NCBI GenBank assembly: GCA_005656395.1
Contig: SRSI01000042.1
Coordinates: 124,001 to 188,000, forward strand
DNA from: Strongyloides papillosus
Taxonomy: Eukaryota; Nematoda; Chromadorea; Rhabditida; Strongyloididae
Length of the DNA stretch: 64,000 nt
Direction of reading: 5' to 3'
Positions 1 to 11,565 of this stretch are shown piece by piece. Made by a program: the position numbers and the translations under genes. The notes below the pieces were generated by a model. That model did no database searches. It saw nothing but the letters and a program-made list of their open reading frames with translations, and was not told where the DNA came from. Every line of letters starts with the position of its first letter. Positions within the stretch are counted from its first letter, which is position 1.

Positions 1-624
1 TTAAGTTTCAACTATAGTAATTATTTATCACGTCAGGAATTGGTATTGAGTGCTGAGAATCCTGGAGATAGAATAAAAAGAGAGGAAAAGTTTGAGTCAA
101 ATGTGAATGCTGTTAGTGTAACTGAAAGTACTGTAGGTGTAGAAAGTATCACAATTATAAAACGTAATGTTGCTGCTTCAGTAGAGCAAGGGTGGAAAAT
201 AGCCGCTGAAAGAGCGAATCGAGATAGATCCCAAGATGTAGAAAGAAAGAATTTGGTACTTAAGACCGTTTCGTTTGATGTTGGTGAGAAGGTACTTATT
301 AGGAATCACGTAAGAGGGAAATTGGAACCTAATTTTAGCGGACCATATTTGATCTGTAAGAAGGATGGTGATACATACCATATGAGAAAGATTGGAAATA
401 CAAGCGGGAAGTTCTTAGTAAGAAATGTTGCAGATCTGAAACCCTATAATGAACTCTCTGATATCTCTTGTTCAAGTTTAGAAGAGGACGATGAAGCTGA
501 AGAGCCCATTGATAGTCAAGATAACGTTATGGAAACCAGTGTTGATAACTTCACAGAAACCCTAGATGCTCTCATGAATTTGAACGTAGAGGAGCTTCCT
601 GGTGAAAAAAGAAAAGAAGGCTAG
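1..624 (+). pseudogene. 3' end of a Ty3/gypsy-type pol gene (integrase C-terminus)
   Basis: The frame is open from the window edge to the TAG at 622-624. About 80-140 codons in it reads GEKVLIRNHVRGKLEPNF followed by GPYLICKKDGDTYHMRKI, the GPY/F module at the C-terminus of Ty3/gypsy integrases, and then an acidic tail. No env-like frame follows; the frame runs straight into a purine-rich tract and an LTR-like region. The 5' part lies outside the window, so whether the element is intact cannot be judged; I annotate it as a partial gene. Family assignment is fairly secure, lineage is not. Confidence 0.7.
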
Positions 625-838
625 TAAAGGTATCCCTTCACGATGTTCCGGATGTTTCTCGGATTTGGGAGAATGTATTCCGAAAGCTATATAAATAGGG
701 GTCGTTAACGAATCTAATCATTTTAAGTTTTGTTAAGTCATCGTTTTGTATTAGTCCATGTTAATTTATCTTAATTATTATTGTATACGTATAGGGGTTG
801 CATTATAAATTAATAAAATATTTACTCAATATTATACT
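605..838 (+). mobile_element. Polypurine tract and probable 3' LTR of the gypsy-type element
   Basis: A purine-rich tract (about 603-620) lies just inside the pol stop. After it come a TATATAAATA box at about 690 and an AATAAA signal at about 811, the layout of an LTR promoter and polyadenylation signal. Exact LTR borders cannot be fixed because the 5' LTR is not in the window; an AGT...ACT border near 623-838 would fit errantivirus-type LTRs but is a guess. Confidence 0.5.
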
Positions 839-1560
839 AGAAATATGAATCTATCAAAAGCAATACTAACAGAGTCATTTTTAAAAATGATAATGAAGTT
901 TTGATGAATATATTTAATTAATAGTTTTAGCAATTAAAGGTAATTAAAAACTTTAGATATTTCAATTTGGTAATTTCTTATTAGAAGGAAAAATACCTAA
1001 AAAATTTAGAACATTTTTATTAACGATATTATGTGTTATTAAAAAACTAAAGGAGCAATTAGAATATAGAGAATTTAATTTATTTAGGCGAAGCACTTGA
1101 TTTTCTATTGTAAACAAATATTTTTTGGTTTTGGAAACTATAAAAAATTGACATACAAAAAGCAATGAAGTTGTTTGATTTAAAAAGTGTTTCAAATACA
1201 TTTTTCCGTGTAACCATGATAATTTAACTAGCATATGATCACTAAATATAGCAAAAATATTTGCTAGTGATATAGTCAATTGTTCTAGTTACTGAATTCG
1301 CTATAGTTTTAAAAAAAGTTTGGTGAGTCAAAACTGCATAATTTTTGTTTGGTCATTTGTTTTATCATTAGGTGTCAAAAACCAATACAATCTTAAATAA
1401 GTTAATTAGAATAGAAATAATATCAACGTATAGTAGTAATCATATCTTTGCTCTTTGATCTATCGATTTTAAAATTAGTAAATATTTACTTTTAAATATT
1501 TATCATAATAATTTTAAATATAAAAATAATTTTTTTCATAAATGAATAAAAAAGTTTGAT
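839..1560. other. AT-rich spacer upstream of the family 1 array
   Basis: I see no gene. The last ~130 nt hold the upstream block seen before other family 1 genes (CTTTGAT, then AAATATTTA). The minus-strand open frame at 962-1279 has low-complexity AT-rich composition and no recognisable domain. Confidence 0.5.
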
Positions 1561-2065
1561 ATGTTATTTTTAAAAACTATTTTAATATTTTTAATTATTT
1601 TTATCTATGAAGTTTCTGTAACGGGTTTTTCACCTTTTGTTTACTCAATTGGAATCACAGGGAAATTAAGATGTAGTCTACGCAAAGCTAACTCACATTC
1701 TGCTCTAGTTGTGTTATCGAAAAACCCACATCTTAACTTTGAAACGAATCCTATTGCTGTATCATATTTTGGTTATGATCGATCTTTTAACCTTATAGGA
1801 CATTTTAAGAATTATAAACTTTGGAATAAACCTAGTAAGTAATTATATTGTTAAAATAATAATATATCTTTAAGAAATTTATGTCAAAATTATTCATACT
1901 TGTTTTATATCTAGTTATAAAATAAAAAAGGTATATGTAGAGCAAATTCCTGGATTTTACGTGAGTAGAGGATATGGAGTACCACATGTTTTAAAACTTC
2001 ATACTTTAGAACTAGCGAAATTAAAGGCACGAGTACTATATGCGAGTAAAAAAAAGATTCTTTAA
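1561..2065 (+). CDS. Family 1 secreted protein, copy 1 (two exons, 2-Cys type)
   Basis: Exon 1 is 1561-1834 and exon 2 is 1875-2065, joined by a 40-nt intron (donor CCTA|GTAAGT, acceptor TTTAAG|AA). The intron is phase 1 and the spliced frame is 154 aa. Residues 1-20 are a hydrophobic signal peptide. The mature part has family landmarks: GITGKLRC (first Cys), an LSKNPHL motif (SEKPHI in sisters), PIA, and in exon 2 an HTC motif and EQIP. It keeps only two cysteines and lacks the third and fourth of the 4-Cys paralogs. Unspliced, the frame stops in the donor (GTAAGTAA). I do not recognise the family; function unknown. The gene model is inferred from seven alignable copies with the same phase. 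Confidence 0.68.
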
Positions 2066-2435
2066 GAGTAGTACTTCTATAAGAATAGAATAAATGTTAA
2101 CGTTTTTTGATTTTGAACCAACAAGTCTTTAAAGCTTTGATTAAATAATGCAATATGAAATATTGTTCTCAGCTACATTGACATTTTGTATTGTTTCCTT
2201 AAGAAGTTATTTCTGATGCAAAAACGAATAAACAATAATTTTACAAAAATAAATTACCTACAATTTTGAAATTTTATCAATTCCAAATAAAAAGATGTCT
2301 ATATATACTAAAAATTTTGTTTTATGTTCTTTGATTCTCATTATATTGAAGTTCAAACATTTATTTACCAACATTCCATTTAATAAACTATAGTATATAA
2401 GTGAATTATTTTTTAAAAATTTTAAAGGTTTTAAA

Positions 2436-2923
2436 ATGATGGTTTTAAAATTTTTTATTGTATTTATGGTTTATTTCATCCATAATATTTCGGGAAATCG
2501 TTTTTCATATTTTTTATATAAAACTGGAGTTATAGGAACTCCAATATGTAAATATGCTGATAGGGGCTCTATTACAGTTTACATATCCGAAAAGCCACAT
2601 CTTCAGAAAGAGAAGAAACCTATAGCCTGGACAATCGCACAATATAAGAGTTCATTCTTTCTCAAAAGTGTCGTTAAAAGGTGGAAACAACCTCGTAAGT
2701 GCATATAAAAAAATTATAAATTTCTTTTAAAGGTCTTTATGTTAAAATTTTTCACAGTTGTTCGAAAAAACTTTCTCCATGTGAAAAAATGTTTATGAAA
2801 ACAATTCCTTCACAATATATCGCACCAAGTAGAAAAGTAGTAAGTATGTTTAATCTTGGAACTGTTGAATTATCTTCTAAGTCATCTATGGGAGAAACTT
2901 GTCAAAAAAGATTAAGTTTTTAA
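2436..2923 (+). CDS. Family 1 secreted protein, copy 2 (two exons, 4-Cys type)
   Basis: Exon 1 is 2436-2694 and exon 2 is 2733-2923 (38-nt phase-1 intron, donor CCTC|GTAAGT, acceptor TTTTAAAG|GT), giving 149 aa. A second ATG directly follows the first, so the start could be either. The hydrophobic leader covers residues 1-20. Landmarks are YKTGVIGTPIC, YISEKPHLQKEKKPIA, and in exon 2 IFHSC, SPC, KTIP, FNLGTVELSS and a final Cys before KRLSF. The cysteines at GTPIC, HSC, SPC and ETC form the 4-Cys pattern. An alternative acceptor at TTTTTCACAG (about 2756) would break the frame, which supports the one chosen. Confidence 0.72.
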
Positions 2924-3671
2924 AATATAATTTTTTTTTACTAAACAATAAAGTATAGAAAATAAAAACTTTCATATTTTACATCTAAAATTTCCAAACT
3001 ATTGGCTCTATACTATTAAACAAATTAATGACTGCAATTTACTACCTTTAAATACTAAATTTTAAAATTACTTTATAGGTAAATGTAAATAAGAAACATT
3101 TTTTTAGAAATAAATTGTAAAATATTTTTAAAAGCATCGCAATTTTGAAATCATTAATTAACTATTAATATTAATTATTGTGTAAAATATAATTAAAACA
3201 AAATTTATAAAAAAAAGCGATTTACACAAAAAAATGTTAAAGCTGAATACTTTAACAGGCGTGATCAAAATTATCTGATTAAAAGATAAGTTGCTATAAA
3301 AATGTTCCATAGCAAAATTAGAAGATTATCAATACCTTTATATTTATTGTTTTATATACTAACTATTTATGTAGAATATATTAAATCATATGATGTTTAA
3401 ATATTCTATAAATGTAAAAAAAATTATTTAATAAAATCAAATGCACTTTTTAATTTATCTAAATAAAAAAGTGATTTCAATGTTGTCGAAATTTAATTAC
3501 TAAGCTATTGGAAGACAAAAAAATAAATTAAAAATGATGTTCTCTTATTATCGGTTCATTTTTTTAAAATAATATATTTAAAGATTAAATATTTATAGGA
3601 TAATTATCAAATGATATTTTAAATACTTGAGGGGATTTTATTTCCAGAATATCGAGGTAAAATAGTAATAA

Positions 3672-4181
3672 ATGATAGTTTCTAATACAATAATAGCATT
3701 ATTATTATCTTTGCCTCTAAAATTGTTGGAACCTATTATTATTTGCTAAATAACGTACTGAATTTATAGAAACTTTTTCATATCAATTTCGTAGTAAAAT
3801 ATTTTGATACTGTCTTCATATATGAAAAGTGATATATTTCAAAAGAAATAAGACTCATTGTTGGTAAAGCTGAAGAATTTGGAGTGCTATTTTATCTTGT
3901 TGGATGCGTTAAAGGTTTAAAAATACCTGGTAAATAAATAGATAAAAAAATTTGTTTATTTAAGATTTATCTATTACAATTACTCAAAAGTATTTATATT
4001 TAAAACCACATTGAGTAAGAATTCTCGTTGAAAAAATTCCTCCAAAGATGTTATTAATTATGAAGTATTTGTAAAATATTTAGTCTTGAACATATTGATT
4101 TACTTACTTTACTAACAAACGAAATAGATTGTTGTTAAGGAAGTAGAAGTTAAATTTCGCTTTATTTCGTAACATCAATAA
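3672..4181 (+). pseudogene. Family 1 relic (decayed copy)
   Basis: A start region (ATGATAGTTTCTAATACAAT) followed by TTATCTTTGCCTCTAAAATTG mirrors the leader of the intact copies. The 3' end of exon 1 (GGTTTAAAAATACCTG) meets a weakened donor, GTAAAT, at 3930. Exon 2 homology starts at about 3965 and includes AAAATTCCTCCAAAG (the KIPPK region). Multiple stops and frameshifts leave no usable frame. The typical family 1 3' flank follows at 4184-4272, so this is a genuine former gene position. Confidence 0.6.
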
Positions 4182-4183
4182 AA

Positions 4184-4272
4184 CAACTTGTAACAACTAT
4201 TGATATTCACACATTGTTATTAATGTATGAAATATACTTTTTAAAACTATTTTTAGATGATTAAAAATAGAA
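4184..4272 (+). repeat. Conserved family 1 3' flank (probable 3' UTR)
   Basis: The block with ACATTGTTATTAATGTATGA, then TATACTTTTTAAAA and a final AAAATAGAA, recurs after other family 1 copies near 5470, 7115, 11575 and 13505. Such conservation after both intact and dead copies marks the duplication unit and probably the old 3' UTR with its poly(A) region. Confidence 0.5.
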
Positions 4273-4954
4273 TTTTTGAATTTTATAAATGCAATAATTG
4301 TCATTAACTCATTTTTTTAATGTTCAAGATACATTTTGCTATATACATTTTCTTTTGTTGAAAATACAATTTTTGTTTATTTTTGCACAGTTTTCTAGAG
4401 TTTAATAAGTCATTAACATACAAAAACATAGTATACTTACTTTATCTTTTTCTATGGAACAAATTAATAGAATTTCAGATATTTTTGAAAGAATTTTTGT
4501 TAAATAAATTTATAAAAGTTATGTAATTGTAATTTATATTGAAATATCGGATTATTATAAAAGGTAAAGTTAGTATTTATATTTTATAAAAGTTTTACTG
4601 TAAAACTAAATATAACGAATAGTTCCTGATAGATTATTATATATTAAAAACTACTTACTAATGACATTTATAAATATTTAATGAGTAAATACTTTATTGT
4701 TTCTAGAAACGTTCATTTTATAAAATAAATTACTAGTACTTTTTAATGTATTTTATAAAAAAAGATTTCTGAAATTTAGATATTTAACAATAAGAAAGAT
4801 ACTTGAGTATATATAAATTCATTTTTTTGATCCTTGATTCTTATTATACTAAAGCTTAAATATTTATATAATAATATTTTACATGATATCTTTCAGTATT
4901 TAAATGAATTTTATTTTATATACATTAAAAACATACATTTATAAATCATACTTT

Positions 4955-5553
4955 GTGGAGCCTAGTAAAAATTAATAACTATTTTTACTTCTAACATTGT
5001 TTAAAGTGATTTTTCATACTCTACGTATAAAATTGGAGTTTTGAGGACATTTAGATGTATATTATAAAATTATAGGTATTGTTACTGTTTTTTAAATAAA
5101 AAAAATGCATACTCGGAAAAAAGGAAATCTTTTACTAGTACAGTTGTAAAATGTGGGCTATCGTTTTACCTTATAAAAATTGTTAGCGTATGGATTGCTA
5201 TAGGTAGGCAAATAAATTTATATTTGATATTAATTTATTTTAAAAGTATCTATCTTTCTATTACTAATTGTTGTTCAAAAGTAAAACACATTGAAAAAAG
5301 GGCTCATTAGAAAGTTACTTTAGAATCTATTGCCAAATTTGGGACAATTATAATTAAAATGCTTAGTCTTTGAACAATTGAATTATCTGACCAGAAACCA
5401 TATAAAGCAAGTTGTAGGAGAAGAAGTAGAGTTTCTATCTTTTAATATTCTTTTATAGCACTAAATAACTTGTAACAATCATTAATATTCATTCATTGTT
5501 ATTAATGTATGAAACATACTTTATAAACCTATTTTTAAATAGTTAAAATAAAA
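4955..5553 (+). pseudogene. Family 1 relic (heavily decayed)
   Basis: Recognisable pieces are TTTTTACTTCTAACATTGTT (leader end), TCATACTCTACGTATAAAAT (SYSTYKI region), a former donor near 5205 and an exon 2 region with TAATTGTTGTTCAAAAG and GAACAATTGAATTATCTGA (ELS motif). The start codon is gone and several stops interrupt the frame. The conserved 3' flank follows at 5470-5553. Confidence 0.55.
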
Positions 5554-6430
5554 TAAAACTTTTGTTTTTTTTTTTAAAATGGCAATAATTTTCAGTAATT
5601 TTATAAGTAATGTTTAAAATACAGTTACTATACTTATTTCTAAATTAAGTGAAGATTTATTTAATGCTTAACTATATAGAGATTTCTGGAACGTAAAAGA
5701 TCATTAACATTTAGGACCAAATACACTTGCATTGTTTTGTGTTATAAAAGCATTTTCTAAAGAATTCAGAAACTATTGGATTTTAATTGGTTAAAGAAAA
5801 TTGCTATTAAAAATTATTTCTCTCATATCAAAAAAAATAACTGATCAATAATGTTATTATAAGTGATAAGATATGTGGTAAATTTATTTTTTTATTAACA
5901 AAATAATAGTAGATATAAATTTACTAATTATTATTTATAAAAAAAAGCGATAATGGAAGATTTTTTTCTATATTTGAAGGATATAACGAAAAAGTAATAT
6001 TTATTATTTACACATATATAAATACAGAGTTGTTGGATTGTTCAAATTTTTTTAAAAGTATCGATTTTGCTAATACAATGTCAACTATTAATAGCAACCA
6101 ATGGGTAAAGTGTAATTAACCTAAAACTTATCAAAAAAAAGAAAAAAATAGTAGAATAGTAAATAAAAGCTAAATAGTTTTATATAATCTGGATTTTCAG
6201 ATGTAAAAAGTGCTGCATAAGTTCAATTACATCGTTTTTAATACCTATCGATTTATTATTATATATTTAAAGCTAGTTGACTATGATATAGTAAATTATT
6301 TAATAAGCAAATACTTTATTAGTTCCAAAAAAGTTCATTTTTTGAAATTATGTTAGAATCACCACATTTCATGTATTTAATAAAAAAATGTTTTTAACGA
6401 TATTACAATTTAGGTACTCAAAATTGAAAC
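5554..6430. other. AT-rich intergenic DNA between family 1 units
   Basis: No gene seen. Parts align loosely with spacers between other copies, as expected from tandem duplication followed by decay. Confidence 0.4.
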
Positions 6431-6578
6431 AGATATCGAAATATATTTAAAATTATATTTATTGTTTTTTGATTCTTCTTACACACAATTTTAAATATTT
6501 ATTTTTTTTATATTTTACATTATAGTTTTCAATATTTAAGTGAAAATATTTAAAAAATATTAAAATTTTTCATTCTAA
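6431..6578 (+). promoter_or_regulatory. Conserved family 1 upstream block
   Basis: The stretch contains GAAATATATTTAAAATTAT, TTGTTTTTTGATTCTTCTTA, TTTTAAATATTTATTT and a TTCAATATTTAAGTGAAA element, then runs to the ATG at 6579. The same ordered boxes precede the genes at 2436, 9333, 12971, 15774 and 18634. Such conservation in otherwise fast-drifting AT-rich spacer suggests promoter and 5' UTR, although common descent by tandem duplication explains part of it. Confidence 0.45.
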
Positions 6579-7107
6579 ATGATATTTGTTAGAAGTCTAC
6601 TAACATTAACAATTATTTTTGTCTCTAACATTGTTGAAACACGTTTTCCGTTTAATTCGTATGAAACTGCAGTTACAGGAATTCCAAAATGTGGATTTGT
6701 CACAAATGGTTTTGCTTCCATTTTCATAACTGAAGATTCACGTAGCGCGAGAAGAAGTAGGCCTATAGCTGGTACAATTGCAAGATATGGAAAAGCATTT
6801 TATATTTTTGCTGGTATTAGAAAATTTTGGAGAACTCGTAAGTGAAAAAAGTTAAAAAATTTTAAATTTTTTATAAGGCTTATTTATTACTATTGCTCAT
6901 AAATGTACAAATAGGGGACACGCCTGCGATCAAGTTATCGTCAGAGAAATTCCTCGAAGATTTATTGTTAAAGAAGGACAATATTTAAACGTATTTATGC
7001 TTAGAGTATTTGAATTATCTACTTTACAACCAGATAAAAAAAATTGTATTAAAAATAGAAGAGGTTCTTTATTGCCATTGCTTCAAATGCCAGAAACTCG
7101 TCTTTAA
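6579..7107 (+). CDS. Family 1 secreted protein, copy 5 (two exons, 4-Cys type)
   Basis: Exon 1 is 6579-6837 and exon 2 is 6878-7107 (40-nt phase-1 intron, acceptor TTTATAAG|GC), giving 162 aa, the longest copy. Signal peptide is residues 1-20 (MIFVRSLLTLTIIFVSNIVE). The mature protein carries TAVTGIPKC, ITEDSRSARRSRPIAGTIA, then exon 2 with AHKC, HAC, VREIPRRF and NC, followed by an NRRGS-rich tail. Four cysteines are present. The canonical SEKPHI motif has diverged to TEDSRS here. Donor GTAAGTGA would end the unspliced frame at once. Function unknown. Confidence 0.72.
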
Positions 7108-7192
7108 CAACCGATGATGTTTCTACATTGTTATTGATGTATGACATATACTTTTTAAAAACATTTTTAAATAATTAAAAATAAAACACTAC
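7107..7192 (+). repeat. Conserved family 1 3' flank
   Basis: It contains ACATTGTTATTGATGTATGA and ends in AATTAAAAATAAAAC, matching the blocks after the other copies; probable 3' UTR with poly(A) region. Confidence 0.5.
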
Positions 7193-9184
7193 TTTTTTTT
7201 AAATAACGATAAGTATCGTAAACTCGTTTAGATAGTGTAGAAAATTATCCAACTGTATTTATTTTTTGGTAGATTTAGATACATTCAATTCTTATTTATA
7301 CGTCGTTTTCTAGGAGGTAGTAAGACATTAACTTGTAGAAACCCAACGTACTACTTTATTGTATAATAATATTGAATTATGTTTTAGAAAATTTGTGCAC
7401 TGCTTGAATTGAATTTGTTTAATATGATTATTATTACAAGAAACCATTTATATTATAATGAAAAATCGTAAATGTAGCCTTTTGATCTTTAGTAAGATGT
7501 AAAAAAGATATTAATTCCTTTTTATCAATATGATAGATGAAGTTTAAGATTTAAACAAACATTATAGACAAAGAATTTTATAAATGTAAACTTGCAGTTA
7601 AAATTTAAAAAGATGCACTTTTATTATAAAAATAAAGTAAGTCAGTGTAAGCTATATAATAATATAGCTTTTATTGAGAAATTATATGAAACTACGACAA
7701 TTTTAATTTTATCAATAATAGCAATTGATTGATATTAAAGAATAAAGAAAAACAAACACATATCATTAAAATTTTTTTAATATATACAATAAATATTGCG
7801 CAAAATAGTCATTATTAAAAACCTTGTTAGATTTAGATAGAGTTACCAAGAGTAAGGTAATTTGATAATGTTTTTTAATATTGATAAAAATATAAAAAAA
7901 AATATAGTTAAAAACCAAGAAATGTTGTTGGTGTGACGGTGAAGATGAAAGATAGGTGGAATAAGACGAGCTTTAGTAAACTTTTATTTAAACAAATACA
8001 AAAAGAAACAAACATAATCAGGTGTAAGCCTACTTAGAAAAATATCAGATAAAATACAGAACAAGAAAACTCGTGAAATTAAAACACAATAAAATAATTA
8101 TTAAAATTAGTCTTAACTACAACCATAAAATTAATTAATAATTAAATTTAAAAATTAAAATATACATCGTTATTCCAACGCATAAATTCCAATTTTCGCC
8201 GAATATCAATAGTATCCTTAATCATGCACATCCTAAAGTCTGGATTAAAGAGAGATCTACAATCAAAATCTACATATATTTATTCATGTATGCAAGTTTT
8301 TAAATTATCTTAGAAGTATAAAAACTAGACAATCTAACACAAATTACATTACAGTGAATAAAAACTAAGTAACTTAATATAATATGGCAACACAATTTTC
8401 AAATTTAATGAATGCTAAAAAAAAGTTCTGTCGTAAAATCATATCATTATCGATAATTACTGGTTTATTAATATAAACCTGAAGGTATTTATTTATTATA
8501 TGCAAAATATTTAATAAATATATAGTATCAATATAAAATAATTAAAGAGAAGTAAATTAGAGTTACCATTTTTAATGCATTTAATAAAAAATGAGTAAAA
8601 ATTGTAGAGATTGTTTTTATTAGAGTGTTGCACCGTTCAAAAGATATTTTTTATTTAAAACACAAAATATAACACAATATAATTATACAGATAATAAAAT
8701 AATTAATCAGATAATTAACTAACAGATTTAACTAACTAAGACCTTCTAGAATTACAAAGAGATAATACAATATAAATAATTAATTAGAGCTTACAGTTAG
8801 TAGTAACAGATCTGTGATAACTTATCACCAGAATAATATCAAATTTTCAGAACTGTAGATTAACCCTAAAATATACAATAATTAGGCAACTTAAAGAAAT
8901 ACTAAAATAATGAAATATCTAACGATGACAAAAGGTATAAATGAATTAAAATGACAGATCTGTACTATATATAAAAAGAAAAGAATCTTCTAGAAATACA
9001 AAACAAGGAGCTAATTTTGGGATAATGTTTTTCCCATGATCTAGATAATTCTATAAGAGAAAATAGAAGAGAAATAGAAGACCCTTAGGTACAGAGATTA
9101 AAGTACAAATGAGAACATTCGATAAGAGACTATATTCTTACTAATGATTTTTGAAATTTTTAAATTAAAATACTCAACATTATA
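7193..9184. other. Gene-free spacer, partly of foreign composition
   Basis: No gene seen. From about 7920 to 9130 the sequence lacks the family 1 spacer pattern and holds repeated fragments (CTTCTAGAATTACAAAG near 8745 and CTTCTAGAAATACAAAA near 8990; ACAGATCTGT at about 8807 and 8952) and a TATATAAAAAG box near 8968. It may be an old transposon or solo LTR, but no terminal repeats could be fixed. Confidence 0.3.
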
Positions 9185-9332
9185 AAAACATAGAAATATA
9201 TTTAAACTATACATATTGCTTTTTGATACTTTTTATAAAGAAGTTTAAATATTTATTTTCTAATATTTTACATGATAATTTCCAATAAATAAGTGAATTT
9301 TATTTCCAAAATATTAAATGGTACTATTCTAA
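9185..9332 (+). promoter_or_regulatory. Conserved family 1 upstream block of the transposon-split copy
   Basis: It has the same ordered boxes as the other genes: GAAATATATTTAAAC, GAAGTTTAAATATTTATT, TTTACATGATAATTTCCAAT and AAGTGAATTTTATTTCC, ending at the ATG at 9333. Its preservation shows that the 9333-11565 gene was complete before the insertion. Confidence 0.45.
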
Positions 9333-9764
9333 ATGGTAATTTTTGGAACACTAGTAGCATTTGTAATTATTTTTATCTCTACCCGGTTAGTTGCAATATG
9401 CGATTTATAGCTATATATTGGGAAAATATTGTATAAGTATTGAGAATATCATATATTCTCTTATAGCTATATATTTGCAATATGATTTCCCTCATTGATT
9501 TAAGATCGCTATAAATTTCTTTATTGGTAATACCTCATATATTGGTAATATTTCATAGCTATAAGATTGCTATAAATTTGCTTTATAGTTACAATATATT
9601 GCTTAAAATTTTCTATATAGTCACTAGATATCGTCATAAATTAGCTATATATTTATACTTGAAATACACGCATAAATAAATGAATTAAAATATTTTTATT
9701 ATTTAATATTTATTAAAACGATAAAATAAAACATAATTTAGCTGATTAGTATGAACTTACAATT

Positions 9765-10090
9765 CTAACTTCATAGTGCATAGCAATTCTTCTGAAAAAA
9801 AAATATAAAATTTTTATAAATTATTTAAAAAATTTATCATTTCATCTCCGCTTTCTTCATAGTCCATAGCAAATCTTCTGGAAAAAAAAAGATGAAATTT
9901 TAAAAAGATATGCTAAAAACTTATCATTTTACCTTTTTCATAGTCCACAGCAAATCTTCTAAAAAGAGCAGATAAGATTTAAAAAATAGATTAAAAACTT
10001 ACTATTTCATCCTCATAGTACACATTAAATTTTCTGAAAATAAACAAATACAATTTAAAAGAAAAATAATACTAAAAACTTACCATCTTA
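9765..10090. repeat. Tandem repeat, about four units of 73-86 bp
   Basis: TTCATAGTCCATAGCAAATC and its variants recur at about 9770, 9856, 9938 and 10012, each followed by an A-rich run and CTTATCATTT. The array lies inside the CCCGGTTAG element. Confidence 0.6.
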
Positions 10091-10469
10091 TCCAAAATTT
10101 CCCACTCTTTTTATAAAAATATCTAAAACAATTAGTAATATTATACTAATTTTGAAAACGAACTTACATAAAATGTTTAATAGTGGGAATTGGTTCTCTA
10201 TTTATTATCTAGTTAAGAGATATTTTTTGGTAAAGAGTTCCTACCAATGAATAAATTTAAAATGATAAGAAGTATGAAAACTGTTTATAAGAAGCCTTTA
10301 GAAGAAATAAATATTAAAAAAACACGTATATAATATTATTAATATTTAAAAAAAAACCGTTATTTCAAGAGGGTTGATCATTGTTAACAGGAATTTCCAT
10401 ATCTTCTTTATCTTCATAAAGTACATTCTTCAATTCATTGTTTATGTAAAATCTAAATCTATGAAAGCT

Positions 10470-10760
10470 TATATTTGTCCAATGATGGATTCTTTTGAGC
10501 ATAATTAGGATTTTTATTTTTTTAAGAAATTTTTTTTTTGATTTTTATTTATCCAACGATGAATTATATTCAAAATAGTTTATACTTTTAATTTTTTTAG
10601 AAATTTTTTCATTTAGTTTTTTTTATTCAATGACGAATTTTTATGAAAATAGTTGGTACTTCTAAATTTTTTTAGAAATTTTTTATTTAGTTTTTTTTGT
10701 TCAATGATGAAATCTTATGAAAATAGTTGATATTTCTAATTTTTTCTCTTTTTTATTTAT
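10470..10760. repeat. Tandem repeat, about four units of ~75 bp
   Basis: Units with CAATGATGAA (about 10478, 10551, 10628 and 10701) followed by AAAATAGTTGATA and TTTTTTTAGAAATTTTTT recur inside the CCCGGTTAG element, a second array distinct from that at 9765-10090. Confidence 0.6.
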
Positions 10761-11565
10761 TATATAAAATCTTGTAAAACATTAAGGTAAAAAAGAAAAT
10801 GATAGAAACTTTAAATATTAAAAATTTTCTAAATAGTTTAGCTTCATTGTATACATCCTTTATTTTTACAAATAAATTAAATCAATTTATTGCATTGGCA
10901 TTACTATAATTTGACAATAATAGTACTTCATAGACATGAAGCAATATATTGATATAATATAGCTACCTTATAGATATATAGTAATATATTGTTAAAATAT
11001 ATATGCCTTACAGACAAGAAGCAATATATTGGTAAATATAGTTATCCTATAGCTTCTTCGCTAGACATATCAAATATACTCTAACCGGGTAGAAAAGTTG
11101 AAACTCGTTTACCGTATTATTCTATATATGAAATTGGAGTTAAAGGGACTTTTAAATGTGAGAATCAAAGAGTAGGTTTCGCAACTGTTCTAGTAAGCGA
11201 AAGAGCAGTTGATGCAAGAATAGATAGACCTATTACTGGTACAGTGGGAAAGTACATGAAGCCATTTTATCTTATTGGAAGTGTTAAGAGCTTTAGCACA
11301 CCTGGTAAGTGAATAAATATTAAAAAAATTGTAATTTTATTTAAAAGTACTTTATGCCACTGTTCTTCATAATTGTTTAAGTATTAATCCACAATGTACG
11401 AGATTGCTAGTTACAAAAATTCCTCAAAAATATATCGTTCGGACTGGACAACGTTTAAACTTATTTGATCTTGGAATTGTTAATTTAGGCTTTCAAGCAT
11501 CAAACAGAACAGATTGTAGTAGGAGAAGAAATAGTACACTTCCATTATTTCCTGTCCTAACATAA

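Larger units (their letters stand above)
9382..11089. mobile_element. Non-autonomous DNA transposon with CCCGGTTAG termini
   Basis: The left end is CCCGGTTAG (9382) and the right end is the exact inverse CTAACCGGG (to 11089), flanked by TA on both sides (9380-9381, 11090-11091). Length is 1708 bp. Subterminal copies of CAATATATTG-like and GCTATATATT motifs occur inside both ends. No transposase frame is visible. TA target and short TIR fit several superfamilies; I do not assign one. Confidence 0.75.
9333..11565 (+). pseudogene. Family 1 gene split by a DNA transposon in exon 1 (copy 6, 4-Cys type)
   Basis: Exon 1 is in two parts, 9333-9381 and 11092-11304, separated by a 1708-bp element plus its duplicated TA. 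Exon 2 is 11348-11565. The split parts add up to the same phase-1 length as the sister copies (262 nt) with no other stop or frameshift seen, so the insertion looks recent. The leader MVIFGTLVAFVIIF is intact; the break falls at the end of the signal peptide. Downstream parts keep GTFKC, VSERAVDARIDRPITGT, HNC, PQC, TKIP, LGIVNLG and a last Cys before SRRR. With the element in place the frame enters it and stops within ten codons. Confidence 0.7.

Noticed and set aside
962..1279. 105-codon minus-strand frame
   Set aside because: Composition typical of AT-rich spacer, no motif, no promoter. Likewise 178-381, 39599-39982, 41854-42042 and 60296-60571.
2756..2790. TTTTTCACAG as the exon 2 acceptor of family 1
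   Set aside because: It looks like a better acceptor in the 2436 gene, but it breaks the frame there and has no AG at the aligned position in three sister copies; the upstream ...AAG acceptor keeps phase in all seven.
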